A DNA stretch of 64,000 nucleotides from Pseudomonas neuropathica (GTDB lineage: Bacteria > Pseudomonadota > Gammaproteobacteria > Pseudomonadales > Pseudomonadaceae), in contig NZ_JACOPX010000013.1 of NCBI RefSeq assembly GCF_015461835.1, positions 184,459 to 248,458 on the forward strand, written 5' to 3'. A program made the position numbers and the translations under genes. Position 1 is the stretch's first letter, and every line of letters begins with the position of its first letter. Under the pieces are notes generated by a model that was given only the letters and a program-made list of their open reading frames with translations, did no database searches and had not been told where the DNA came from. Of the stretch, positions 34,703-43,195 are shown piece after piece.

Positions 34703-37092
34703 CGGTGTTCCTCCAGGTCCTTGGGTTTCCAGGTTTTCAACAGTAGCGCATTGCTCACCACGCTGACGCTCGACAGCGCCATGGCCGCACCGGCCAGCAC
34801 CGGATTGAGAAAACCGAACGCCGCCAGCGGAATGCCGATCAGGTTATAGACGAAGGCCCAGAACAGGTTCTGGCGGATCTTCGCATAAGTCTTGCGACTG
34901 ATCTCCAGCGCCGCCGGCACCAACCGTGGATCGCCGCGCATCAGGGTGATGCCCGCCGCGTGCATGGCCACGTCGGTGCCGCCGCCCATGGCGATACCGA
35001 TGTCGGCAGCGGCGAGGGCCGGGGCGTCGTTGATGCCGTCACCGACCATGGCGACCACGCCGGTTTTTTTCAGCTCGGTGACGGTCGCGGCTTTGTCCGC
35101 TGGCAGCACTTCGGCGTGGACATTGCTGATGCCGAGGGCCTCGGCGACCACGCGAGCGCTGCCACGGTTGTCGCCGGTCAGCAGATGGCTGTGGATATCC
35201 CGGGCGGCGAGTTGCTGCACGGCTTCCAGTGCACCGGGTTTCAGGGTGTCACCGAAGGCGAACAAACCGAGTACTTTCGGTTCCGGGCTTTGTTCGATTA
35301 ACCACGACAGGGTGCGGCCCTCGGCTTCCCAAGTCTGGGCAGATTCGCTCAGGTTGTCCGCGTTCAAAGCACTTTCTTCGAGCATCCGCCGATTGCCCAG
35401 CGCCAGACGCCGGCCTTCAAGATTGCCGGCGATGCCGCGACCGGTCAGCGATTGACTGTCGCTGACATCCGGCACGTTCAGGCCTCGTTCCGCTGCGGCA
35501 TCCAGCACCGCTTTGGCTAACGGATGTTCACTGCCGCGTTGCAGCGCACCGGCCAGTTTCAGCAGCGTGTCTTCATTACCATCCACTGCACTGAAATGGG
35601 CAATGCGCGGCGTGCCGGAGGTCAGCGTGCCGGTTTTGTCGAAGACCACACTGCTGACTGCATGGGCGCGTTCCAGTGCTTCGGCGTCCTTGATCAGAAT
35701 GCCGTGGCGCGCCGCTACGCCGGTGCCGGCCATGATCGCCGTCGGCGTGGCAAGCCCCAGCGCACACGGGCAGGCGATGACCAGCACCGCGACGGCGTTG
35801 ATCAGTGCCGTTTCCATTGGCGCGCCGTAGAGCCACCAGCCGATCAGTGTCACCAACGCGATCAGCAACACCGTTGGCACGAAGATCTGGCTGACTTTAT
35901 CCACCAGTTTCTGGATCGGTGCTTTCGCGGCTTGAGCGTCCTCTACCAGACGGATGATCCGCGCCAGCACGGTTTCTGCGCCGAGCGCCTGGGTGCGCAC
36001 CAGCAAGCGGCCTTCACCGTTGATCGCGCCGCCGGTGACTTTGTCTCCGGGTTGTTTCGGTACCGGCAGGCTTTCGCCGCTGATCAGTGCTTCATCGGCG
36101 TGGCTCTGGCCTTCGATGACTTCGCCGTCGACCGGGAAACGCTCGCCGGGTTTGACCAGCACCAGATCGTTCAGGCGCAAGGCGCTGATGGCGACATCCT
36201 GCTCGCGACCGTCGATGACTTGAATCGCCCGTTCCGGACGCAATGCTTCCAGCGCGCGGATGGCGCTGGCGGTCTGGCGTTTGGCGCGGCTCTCCAGGTA
36301 TTTGCCGAGCAGCACCAACGCAATGACCACCGCCGACGCTTCGAAATACAGATGCGGCATGCGCCCGGCGGCGGTGGCCCACTCGTAAAGACTCAAACCG
36401 TAGCCGGCGCTGGTGCCGAGGGCCACCAGCAAGTCCATATTCCCGGCGCCAGCGCGAACGGCTTTCCACGCCGCTACATAAAAGCGTGCACCGAATATGA
36501 ACTGCACGGGCGTGGCGAGGGCGAATTGCGCCCAGGCCGGGAGCATCCAGTGGATGCCGAACGGTTGCAGCAACATCGGCGCCACCAGCGGCAGGGCGAG
36601 GGCGATCGCGCAGATCAGCGCCCAGCGTTCATGCTTGAGGCGCTGTTGCTGGTTATCGGTTTGCGGGTGTTCGGCTTGCCAGACGCTGGCCGAATAACCG
36701 GCCTTGCTCACGGCCTCAAGCAGCGTTTGCGGGTCGACCTGACCGAGCAATTCGAGGTGTGCACGTTCGTTGGCCAGGTTGACGCTGACGTTCTTCACTC
36801 CGGGGACTTTGTTCAGGGCGCGCTCGACGCGGCCGACGCAGGACGCGCAGGTCATGCCTTCGATATTCAATTCGATAGTCTGCTGCGGGACGCTGTAACC
36901 GGCGCGTTCGACCGCGTCCAGCAACGCCGGCAGACTGTCGCCCGGTGCCTGTACGCGGGCCTGCTCGGTGGCGAGGTTGACGCTGACGGCACTGGCACCG
37001 CTGACTTTGCTCAACGCCCGCTCGACACGGCCGGCGCAACTGGCGCAGGTCATGCCGGCAATCGGCAGATCGAACGTGATGGAATCGGACAT
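34699..37092 (-). CDS. cueA: Cu(I)-exporting P1B-type ATPase CueA/CopA
   Basis: This is a 797-residue P1B-1 ATPase that pumps Cu(I) out of the cytoplasm. Two N-terminal HMA domains carry GMTCASC at about 14-19 and 80-85. Eight membrane helices include the transport motif CPCALGLATP. Other motifs are the phosphorylation site DKTGTLTSG, the nucleotide-binding HP in GSEHPLAKA and the hinge MVGDGINDAPAL. It is transcribed with cueR from a promoter containing a CueR-type dyad at 37130-37150. Confidence 0.95.
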   Translation of the reverse strand: MSDSITFDLPIAGMTCASCAGRVERALSKVSGASAVSVNLATEQARVQAPGDSLPALLDAVERAGYSVPQQTIELNIEGMTCASCVGRVERALNKVPGVKNVSVNLANERAHLELLGQVDPQTLLEAVSKAGYSASVWQAEHPQTDNQQQRLKHERWALICAIALALPLVAPMLLQPFGIHWMLPAWAQFALATPVQFIFGARFYVAAWKAVRAGAGNMDLLVALGTSAGYGLSLYEWATAAGRMPHLYFEASAVVIALVLLGKYLESRAKRQTASAIRALEALRPERAIQVIDGREQDVAISALRLNDLVLVKPGERFPVDGEVIEGQSHADEALISGESLPVPKQPGDKVTGGAINGEGRLLVRTQALGAETVLARIIRLVEDAQAAKAPIQKLVDKVSQIFVPTVLLIALVTLIGWWLYGAPMETALINAVAVLVIACPCALGLATPTAIMAGTGVAARHGILIKDAEALERAHAVSSVVFDKTGTLTSGTPRIAHFSAVDGNEDTLLKLAGALQRGSEHPLAKAVLDAAAERGLNVPDVSDSQSLTGRGIAGNLEGRRLALGNRRMLEESALNADNLSESAQTWEAEGRTLSWLIEQSPEPKVLGLFAFGDTLKPGALEAVQQLAARDIHSHLLTGDNRGSARVVAEALGISNVHAEVLPADKAATVTELKKTGVVAMVGDGINDAPALAAADIGIAMGGGTDVAMHAAGITLMRGDPRLVPAALEISRKTYAKIRQNLFWAFVYNLIGIPLAAFGFLNPVLAGAAMALSSVSVVSNALLLKTWKPKDLEEHR

Positions 37093-37129
37093 CGGTCGTA
37101 CTCCCTGTAGTAGATGCCTACAAGGATCA

Positions 37130-37150
37130 ACCTTGCCATGCGGGCAAGGT
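37130..37150 (-). promoter_or_regulatory. CueR operator of the cueAR promoter
   Basis: The dyad ACCTTGCC-N5-GGCAAGGT is perfect over 8 bp arms and lies 38 bp upstream of the cueA start. On the minus strand TTGACC forms the -35 element at its upstream edge, the layout of MerR-family promoters with a long spacer. Confidence 0.85.
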
Positions 37151-37170
37151 CAAGCGCCAATCTCAAAAGC

Positions 37171-37246
37171 AAAAGATCGCAGCCTTCGGCAGCTCCTGCA
37201 TTGGAGTGCAATCCCTGTAGGAGCTGCCGAAGGCTGCGATCTTTTG
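37171..37246. repeat. REPIN (GTAGGAGCTGCCGAAGG family), inverted order
   Basis: The arms AAAAGATCGCAGCCTTCGGC and GCCGAAGGCTGCGATCTTTT are arranged with their GATC ends outward, separated by about 15 bp. The element sits between the cueA operator and the end of the secreted-protein gene. Confidence 0.85.
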
Positions 37247-37255
37247 GCTAGCGAC

Positions 37256-37639
37256 TCAGTATTCGAGAGCCGCAGGCTTCAAGTAGACGCCTTCCGAATT
37301 CATCGCCAACCGATACTTCAGCACATCACCGGCATGCAGTTTGATCTCCTGCGACCCCGGCGCGAGCATCCCCGGGTTACAACCGGCGACCTGTCCCGGC
37401 AGCAACTTCAAGCGCAGCGAAACAGTGCCCGGCGGCAAGTTGAAGGAAATGCTTTGCTCCTGCAGCAGCCGCGCCGAAAGCTGATCCTGGATGTACACGC
37501 CGATCTCGCAAGAAGTCGACACTTCCAGGCGCTCGCGGGAAATGATCAGCACCGCATAATCCTCGCCAGCAGCTTGCACTTGAGGGACGGCGGCAAAGAG
37601 GCTGAGAAAGCCAAACAGGCTGAAAGCTGACCAGCGCAT
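37256..37639 (-). CDS. Small secreted protein of unknown function
   Basis: This is a 127-residue exported protein with a signal peptide (FSLFGFLSLFAAVPQVQA). The mature part has two Cys (STSCEIGVY and VAGCNPGML) and beta-rich segments with LPPGTVSLRLKLLPG, as in periplasmic 3-oxoacyl-independent envelope proteins of pseudomonads annotated as hypothetical. I do not recognise a family. It lies between cueA and copZ, but there is no direct evidence for a copper role, as it has no Met- or His-rich sites. Confidence 0.65.
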   Translation of the reverse strand: MRWSAFSLFGFLSLFAAVPQVQAAGEDYAVLIISRERLEVSTSCEIGVYIQDQLSARLLQEQSISFNLPPGTVSLRLKLLPGQVAGCNPGMLAPGSQEIKLHAGDVLKYRLAMNSEGVYLKPAALEY

Positions 37640-37725
37640 GGCTGAATCTCCTGAATCGAGTCATTGATGTACGCAGCTTGGCCGAGCGCGGCGCCGATTG
37701 CCAGCCCGGCAGTTTATTGAAGAAC

Positions 37726-37749
37726 TTGACCTTGCCATCGTGGCAAGCT
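37726..37749 (+). promoter_or_regulatory. CueR-type operator of the copZ promoter
   Basis: TTGACC (37726-37731) overlaps the dyad ACCTTGCC-N5-GGCAAGCT, with one mismatch in the arms, 38 bp upstream of copZ. Sequence and layout match the cueAR operator closely, so both units are probably CueR targets. Confidence 0.82.
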
Positions 37750-37786
37750 CGAGACTGCGGGCAACCTCACTCAAAGGAGTCATTCC

Positions 37787-37984
37787 ATGCAAGTGTTCAA
37801 CGTTCAAGGCATGTCCTGCGGTCACTGCGTCAAAGCCATCACCAACGCCGTGCAGGCCAAGGATCCAGCGGCCAGTGTGCGGGTTGATCTGGCGGCTAAA
37901 GAGGTCGGCGTCGAAAGCGCCATGAGTGCTGATCAGGTCATCGAAGCGATCCGCGAGGAAGGATATGAGGTGAAGCTCGTCTGA
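37787..37984 (+). CDS. copZ: Copper chaperone CopZ
   Basis: This is a 65-residue HMA-domain metallochaperone with the Cu(I) site GMSCGHC (Cys 11 and Cys 14). It has the betaalphabetabetaalphabeta length of the family and ends with EEGYEVKLV. It carries Cu(I) in the cytoplasm and can pass it to CueA. AAAGGAG precedes the start and a CueR-type operator lies upstream. Confidence 0.92.
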   Translation: MQVFNVQGMSCGHCVKAITNAVQAKDPAASVRVDLAAKEVGVESAMSADQVIEAIREEGYEVKLV

Positions 37985-38072
37985 ATTTGATCGTTAGCGA
38001 GCTATCGGAATGTTCAAGGCGTTCGGGCGCGGCTAGACTGTCGGGCTGCCGACTTGCCAACCTGGATGCCTG

Positions 38073-39275
38073 ATGAACTTCCGTACCATTCTGATTCTCG
38101 GTGCCTTGACTGCCTTCGGGCCCTTGGCGATCGACTTCTATTTACCTGCCTTTCCCTCGATGGCGCTGGCGTTCGGCACCGACGAGAAACACGTGCAGAT
38201 GACGCTGGCGGCGTATTTCGCCGGTCTGTCCATCGGCCAACTGGCTTATGGCCCGGTGGCGGACCGCTTCGGTCGACGCATCCCGTTGCTGGTGGGCCTT
38301 ACGCTGTTCACCTTGGCATCCCTGGCCTGCGCTTATGCGCCAAACCTGGAATGGCTGATCGGTGCGCGTTTCGTCCAGGCGCTGGGCGGCTGTGCCGGGA
38401 TGGTGATTTCCCGGGCGGTGGTCAGCGACAAGTGCGACGCAGTCGGTTCGGCGAAAGTCTTTTCGCAATTGATGCTGGTGATGGGCCTGGCGCCGATTCT
38501 GGCGCCGATGCTCGGCGGTCTGCTGGTCAACACCACAGGCTGGCAGTCGATCTTCCTGGTGCTGACCGGATTCAGCGCGCTGGCCGGATTGGCCGTGGCG
38601 CTGGGGCTGCCGGAAAGTATGCCGGCGCACATGCCGCGTCAGCCGTTGTCCGGCGCGCTGCGTCAGTACGGGCGCTTGCTCAAGGACCGGGTTTACCTCG
38701 GCCACGCCCTGACCGGCGGCATCGCCATCGCCGGGATGTTTGCCTACATCGCCGGTTCGCCGTTTATCTTCATCAAACTGTATGGCGTGCCGGCCGAGCA
38801 TTTCGGCTGGCTGTTCGGCACCAACGCGGCGGGGTTCATTTTGGTGGCGCAGGTCAACGCGCGGATGTTGGCCAAGCGCGGCCCGGCATTCCTGCTGTCG
38901 CGGGCGGTATGGGTTTACTTCGCCGCCGGGCTGACGCTGCTCGCGGTCAGCGCAATGCACACAGAGTCCTTGTGGCCGCTGCTGATTCCACTGTTCATCT
39001 GCGTGTCGAGCCTGGGTTGCATCAGCCCCAATGCTGCCGCTTGTGCGATGAACGGGCAGGGTGCACGGGCCGGCAGTGCTTCGGCGCTGCTCGGCTGTAT
39101 GCAATTCAGTGTCGCCGCCGCCGCTTCGGCGCTGGTAGGGGTGTTGCACGACGGCACCGCCGTGCCGATGGCCATGGTCATCAGCCTGTGCGGTTTGCTG
39201 GTGGTGTGCGTGGCCCTGCTCACCCGCCGTCTGCAGAATGCCCGGGCACTGGCGCAAGCTCAGGCCGAGGCATGA
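38073..39275 (+). CDS. Bcr/CflA-family multidrug efflux transporter
   Basis: This is a 400-residue MFS protein with 12 membrane helices. The N-terminus LGALTAFGPLAIDFYLPAFP and the DHA1 motif QLAYGPVADRFGRR identify the Bcr/CflA drug-resistance subfamily. It is likely to export small drugs such as bicyclomycin or similar amphiphiles. It starts 88 bp after copZ and is not obviously linked to copper. Confidence 0.87.
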   Translation: MNFRTILILGALTAFGPLAIDFYLPAFPSMALAFGTDEKHVQMTLAAYFAGLSIGQLAYGPVADRFGRRIPLLVGLTLFTLASLACAYAPNLEWLIGARFVQALGGCAGMVISRAVVSDKCDAVGSAKVFSQLMLVMGLAPILAPMLGGLLVNTTGWQSIFLVLTGFSALAGLAVALGLPESMPAHMPRQPLSGALRQYGRLLKDRVYLGHALTGGIAIAGMFAYIAGSPFIFIKLYGVPAEHFGWLFGTNAAGFILVAQVNARMLAKRGPAFLLSRAVWVYFAAGLTLLAVSAMHTESLWPLLIPLFICVSSLGCISPNAAACAMNGQGARAGSASALLGCMQFSVAAAASALVGVLHDGTAVPMAMVISLCGLLVVCVALLTRRLQNARALAQAQAEA

Positions 39276-39280
39276 ATACC

Positions 39281-39454
39281 TCAGCCGGCGGCGCGCTGCT
39301 GGCTGCGATCGGGAATCTGATGGGGTGCGCACAGTCGCGCTTCGAGGGTGCGGGTGAAGGCCAGTGCTTCGGCTTCACTGCGGAATGTCACGGCGTGTTG
39401 GTCCAGACGAACCTGCCATTGAGACTTTGCCACTTCTTTTATCAGGATCTTCAT
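39281..39454 (-). CDS. Small hypothetical protein
   Basis: This is a 57-residue protein beginning MKILIKEVAKSQWQV. The start at 39454 has a clear GGGAGG seven bases upstream, which supports translation. The pattern KSQWQVRLDQHAVTFRSEAEALAFTRTLEARL resembles small proteins with a DUF2188-like beta-hairpin plus helix. It is convergent with the efflux gene, with only 5 bp between stops. The function is unknown. Confidence 0.65.
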   Translation of the reverse strand: MKILIKEVAKSQWQVRLDQHAVTFRSEAEALAFTRTLEARLCAPHQIPDRSQQRAAG

Positions 39455-39553
39455 TGCTGACCTCCCTTGCGTAAAAGATGTATCGCAGAGGCTTCGATTG
39501 TAGACCTGAATACGATCGCAATTGTGACAAGGGTCAAGCATCGGACTGACGGC

Positions 39554-39606
39554 AAAAAACAGCGCAGCTCCGCCGACCGCTCTAGGTTCGGCGAAGGCTG
39601 CGCTGT
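39554..39606. terminator. Bidirectional terminator
   Basis: The long stem ACAGCGCAGC/GCTGCGCTGT has an inner CGCCGA/TCGGCG pair. An A-run lies on the left and a six-base T-run at 39611-39616. It ends the minus-strand oxidoreductase gene, whose stop is at 39615. Confidence 0.85.
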
Positions 39607-39614
39607 GCGGTTTT

Positions 39615-40628
39615 TTAGAAACCTTCTAAAACAATTTTCCCCTTGGCTTTGCCACTTTCCAGCAGCTCATGGGCGCGACGCAGGTTCGCCGCATTGATCG
39701 TGCCGAAATGCTCGCCCACCGTGGTCTTCAGCGTTCCGGCATCAATCAGATCCGCCACGCGGTTGAGCAGTTTGTGCTGCTCGATCATGTCCGGCGTCTC
39801 GAACAGCGAGCGGGTGTACATGAACTCCCAGTGCAGCGACAGGCTCTTGCGCTTGAGTTTGCTCACGTCCAGCGACTTCGGATCGTCGATCAACGCCAGT
39901 TTGCCTTGCGGCGCCAGCGCTTCGACCAGTTGATCCAGGTGCTGGTCGGTCTGGGTCAGGCTGGCGACGTGGGTCACGCTGTCGATCCCGGCGCGCTTGA
40001 GTTCTTCGCTCAGCGGCTGGCTGTGATCGATGACCAGGTCGGCGCCCAGTTCTTTGACCCAATCGCGGGTTTGCTCGCGGGATGCGGTGCCGATGACCTT
40101 CAGGCCGGTCAGTTGCCTGGCCAATTGCGTCAGGATCGAACCCACCCCGCCAGCCGCGCCGACGATCAGCAGGCTCTGGTCTTCTGTGGTTTTGCCTTCG
40201 CGGATTTGCAGGCGCTCGAACAACAACTCCCATGCGGTGATCGCGGTCAGCGGCAGTGCGGCGGCTTCGGCAAAACCGAGGGATTTCGGCATATGGCCGA
40301 CGATGCGCTCATCCACCACATGCAGTTCACTGTTGCCGCCCGCGCGGGCGATGGAGCCGGCGTAGAAAACCTTGTCGCCGGCCTTGAACAACGTCACTTC
40401 GCTGCCGACAGCCTTGACCACACCGGCAACGTCCCAGCCCAGCACTTTTGCCGCGCCGTTTTCCGGTGCCGCGTTCTGCCGCACTTTGGTGTCGACCGGG
40501 TTGACCGAAATGGCTTTGACTTCCACCAGCACGTCGCGCGGGCCGGCGACCGGTTCTGGCAGTTCGATGTCTTGCAGGGACTTGGCGTCGCTGATCGGCA
40601 GGGAAGCGTAATAGGCGATGGCTTTCAT
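39615..40628 (-). CDS. Zinc-independent quinone oxidoreductase (MDR family)
   Basis: This is a 337-residue medium-chain dehydrogenase/reductase of the quinone oxidoreductase branch. The GroES-like N-terminus has VKAISVNPVDTKVR and LGWDVAGVV, and the Rossmann motif is VGAAGGVGSILTQLA. The structural and catalytic zinc Cys residues of alcohol dehydrogenases are absent. NADPH-dependent reduction of quinones or enones is likely. It is upstream-linked to a small monooxygenase gene on the same strand and divergent from a LysR gene. Confidence 0.83.
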   Translation of the reverse strand: MKAIAYYASLPISDAKSLQDIELPEPVAGPRDVLVEVKAISVNPVDTKVRQNAAPENGAAKVLGWDVAGVVKAVGSEVTLFKAGDKVFYAGSIARAGGNSELHVVDERIVGHMPKSLGFAEAAALPLTAITAWELLFERLQIREGKTTEDQSLLIVGAAGGVGSILTQLARQLTGLKVIGTASREQTRDWVKELGADLVIDHSQPLSEELKRAGIDSVTHVASLTQTDQHLDQLVEALAPQGKLALIDDPKSLDVSKLKRKSLSLHWEFMYTRSLFETPDMIEQHKLLNRVADLIDAGTLKTTVGEHFGTINAANLRRAHELLESGKAKGKIVLEGF

Positions 40629-40660
40629 GAGTGGCTCCGTACGGGTAATAGAAGAAGGGA

Positions 40661-40954
40661 TCAGACAATCGCGCCGAGGCGGTTGAGCTGGAAGTGTTCG
40701 ATGGCGTGGCCGGCGCTGGCCTGGAAGTGCTGAAAGTGCGCGCTGTTGTTGTGCGCCTCAAGAATCGCTTCGCTGGCCCAGTGTTCGATCACATAAAACA
40801 CCTGCGGATCGGCGAGGTCGCGGTGCAAATCGTACTGGCTGCAACCGTCTTCGGCGCGGCTCGGTTCAACCAGGGCGCGCAGGCCTTGTTCGAGAAGATC
40901 CTGTTGGCCGGGTTTGGCGGTCAGGGTGGCGATAGCGGTGAAGGGCTGGGACAT
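40661..40954 (-). CDS. Antibiotic biosynthesis monooxygenase (ABM) domain protein
   Basis: This is a 97-residue dimeric alpha-beta barrel protein of the ABM/YgiN type, with TAIATLTAKPGQQDLLEQGL, GCSQYDLHRD and FYVIEHWASEAILEAHNNSAHFQ. YgiN-like members act on quinols, which fits the adjacent quinone oxidoreductase gene. The start at 40954 follows GGAG by 7 bp. The pair is divergent from a LysR regulator that probably controls it. Confidence 0.82.
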   Translation of the reverse strand: MSQPFTAIATLTAKPGQQDLLEQGLRALVEPSRAEDGCSQYDLHRDLADPQVFYVIEHWASEAILEAHNNSAHFQHFQASAGHAIEHFQLNRLGAIV

Positions 40955-41073
40955 GCTCGGCTCCAGAGAAGCGGGATGAATGCGATGGAGAGATGATTGG
41001 CTATTTCTCTGCGAGATAAAACCGGCTAAAAGAGCAGTCTCTTTCAATATTTTTTTGATAATCGAGGCTGAGC

Positions 41074-42003
41074 ATGCTGCGTTTTGACGATTTGCAGTTG
41101 TTTGTCCGGGCGGCGGATCTGGGCAGTCTGTCGGCAGCCGCGCGGGTGATGGACATGTCCGCTGCCGTGGCGAGTGCGGCGTTGAAACGGATCGAACAGC
41201 AGCTCGGCGCACGCTTGCTCGCTCGCTCGACCCGCAGCCTGCGCCTGACCGCCGAGGGCGAAGGCTTTCTCGAATACGCGCGGGCGGCGCTGAGCAATCT
41301 TGATGAAGGTCGGCGCTTGCTGGCCAGCGGACAGGATCAGGTCAGTGGGGTTTTGCAGTTGTCGGCGCCTTCGGACTTCGGCCGCAACCTGTTGCTGCCG
41401 TGGCTCGACGAGTTCCAGCGCGAGCACCCGAAGCTGACCGTGCGCTTGCTGCTCGGCGATCGCATCGCCGACCTGTTCCGCCAACCCGTGGACATCGCTT
41501 TGCGTTACGGCGAGCCGGAGGACTCAAGTCTGGTTGCTTTGCCTATCGCCCCGCACAACCGCCGCGTGCTGTGCGCCTCCCCGGCGTATCTGGCCCGACA
41601 CGGCGAACCGCGCCAGCTCGAACAACTGGCCCAGCACAACTGCCTGTTGTACATGCTCGGCAGCCGGGTGCATGACCATTGGAGTTTTCATGACGGTAAA
41701 CGTGAAGTTGGTCTGACCGTCAGTGGTGACCGTTTCAGCGATGACGCCGACGTTGTGCGTCTGTGGGCGCTGGCCGGCGCCGGAATTGCCTACAAGTCGT
41801 GGCTGGACGTGGGTGCGGATGTGCTCGCCGGGCGGCTCAAAGTGCTGCTGCCAGAGCTGCTTTGTGAGCGCGCACCGCTGAATTTGTTGTGCGCCCATCG
41901 CGCCCAGTTGAGTAAGCCGGTGAACCTTCTGAGGGAAATGCTCGCCAGCCGATGCGCTGAAGTGAGTAGTCAATTTCCCGCTTTTTCGGAAGTTGATCAT
42001 TAG
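41074..42003 (+). CDS. LysR-family regulator
   Basis: This is a 309-residue LysR-type regulator. The winged HTH (about 1-60) has FVRAADLGSLSAAARVMDMS and RIEQQLGARLLARSTR. The effector domain has RLLLGDRIADLFRQPVDIALRYG, as in the AaeR/DsdC-like group that senses small aromatic or quinone-like ligands. It is divergent from the oxidoreductase/ABM pair across 119 bp, the usual layout for control of neighbours. Confidence 0.85.
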   Translation: MLRFDDLQLFVRAADLGSLSAAARVMDMSAAVASAALKRIEQQLGARLLARSTRSLRLTAEGEGFLEYARAALSNLDEGRRLLASGQDQVSGVLQLSAPSDFGRNLLLPWLDEFQREHPKLTVRLLLGDRIADLFRQPVDIALRYGEPEDSSLVALPIAPHNRRVLCASPAYLARHGEPRQLEQLAQHNCLLYMLGSRVHDHWSFHDGKREVGLTVSGDRFSDDADVVRLWALAGAGIAYKSWLDVGADVLAGRLKVLLPELLCERAPLNLLCAHRAQLSKPVNLLREMLASRCAEVSSQFPAFSEVDH

Positions 42004-42320
42004 TCGCAGGTAAATAGAGAAATTTCTGTCAGGAACAATCACCACCTGCGCAGGCCCCGGCGCAGGACGCGCGGGCTAACCCGCTTATACTAGCGCCCGC
42101 CTCATGCCAGCACCGACACCCCGGCCCGGAGACCCACGCACCGCGTCGCCAGTCTTCGAGTGACGGTCGCGCAACTGCTGCGGGTTCTGTGCCGGAGCAG
42201 GCTGCGTCAGCGGCTTGCCTCGCCCCGGTTCATGGCGATTTTCGCGTCTTGGCCGATGACTCATTACCGGCCAAGATGTCTCCGAGCAGTAGACGATACG
42301 ATTCAACAGGGAGTGAACAC
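42004..42320. other. Intergenic region with a promoter-like -10
   Basis: This is 317 bp without a convincing gene. It contains the hairpin GCGGG-CTAA-CCCGC (42071-42084) directly followed by TATACT at 42086. A downstream extension of the ArsR frame to 42189 has no ribosome site. A leader of over 200 bases would result if TATACT is the promoter of the ArsR gene. Confidence 0.4.
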
Positions 42321-43055
42321 ATGGAACATGCACCTTGCATCAGCCAGATCGCCACGTTGCTGGCCGACCCCAAGCGCAGCGCGATGATGTGGGCGTTGAT
42401 GGATGGCTCGGCCCGGCAAACCGAGGAGCTTGCGCTACTGGCAGGGCTGTCGCCATCGTCGGCCAGCGCGCATCTGGCGCGGCTATCCACGGGTGGTCTG
42501 TTGAAGGTCGAAGTCCGTGGTCGCAAACGCTTTTTCCGTCTCTCGGCACCGGAGGTCGGTGCTGCGATAGAAGCATTGGCCAGCGCCACCATCGCCAGTG
42601 CTCCACGGGAAATTCCCGAGGTCTTCAAACGCACCACCCCCATGGCCAAACCGCAAACCGCGCCGTCCTCATTGTTGCGCGCGCGTTTTTGCGATGACCA
42701 CCTCGGCGGTACGCTGGCGGCGGACCTGTATCAGCGTTTGCTTGATGCCGGCTGGATCGAACAGCTCGAACAACGCGTCGTGGTGACCCACAAGGGTTCG
42801 AAACTGTTGGCTGGACGTGGCGTGTTCATTCAGGCGCTGGCCCATCGCAACGTGCAGGTGGCGTGTGCTTGTCCAGACTGGAGCGAACGTCGTCCGCACA
42901 TGGGGGGATCACTCGGCGCCGCGTTATTGCAGTTGTTCATGCAGTCCGGCTGGCTGACCCTGCCCAACGACTCGAGAGCTTTGCAATTGACCGCCACCGG
43001 CCAACGGGAACTTCACCGTTTTGCCAAGGAGACCGAGCTGGAAATGGCGTTGTAG
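42321..43055 (+). CDS. ArsR-family regulator with an extended C-terminus
   Basis: This is a 244-residue protein with an N-terminal ArsR-type winged helix (RQTEELALLAGLSPSSASAHLARLSTGGLLKVE) and a C-terminal domain with ARFCDDHLGGTLAADLYQRLLDAGWI. This longer form is common in pseudomonads and unlike the 100-residue metal sensors. Cys pairs occur in VACACPDW. The next gene, an MFS transporter, is probably its target. The start at 42321 follows AGGGAG. Confidence 0.8.
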   Translation: MEHAPCISQIATLLADPKRSAMMWALMDGSARQTEELALLAGLSPSSASAHLARLSTGGLLKVEVRGRKRFFRLSAPEVGAAIEALASATIASAPREIPEVFKRTTPMAKPQTAPSSLLRARFCDDHLGGTLAADLYQRLLDAGWIEQLEQRVVVTHKGSKLLAGRGVFIQALAHRNVQVACACPDWSERRPHMGGSLGAALLQLFMQSGWLTLPNDSRALQLTATGQRELHRFAKETELEMAL

Positions 43056-43195
43056 AGCACTCGCAATCGACGTCCGGAACTGCGGAAGCGCTTCTGGCGT
43101 CGCCCGCGACTGCGAACAGGTCGTATCCAGCACGAACGCCGTTTCGCGATCAAGCACACTCGATCCGGGGATATTTTTCGGATGGGGGAGGTGGC

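Noticed and set aside
35524..37110. 528-codon frame antisense to cueA
   Set aside because: The P1B ATPase on the minus strand is complete and conserved; the antisense frame shows no family signature.
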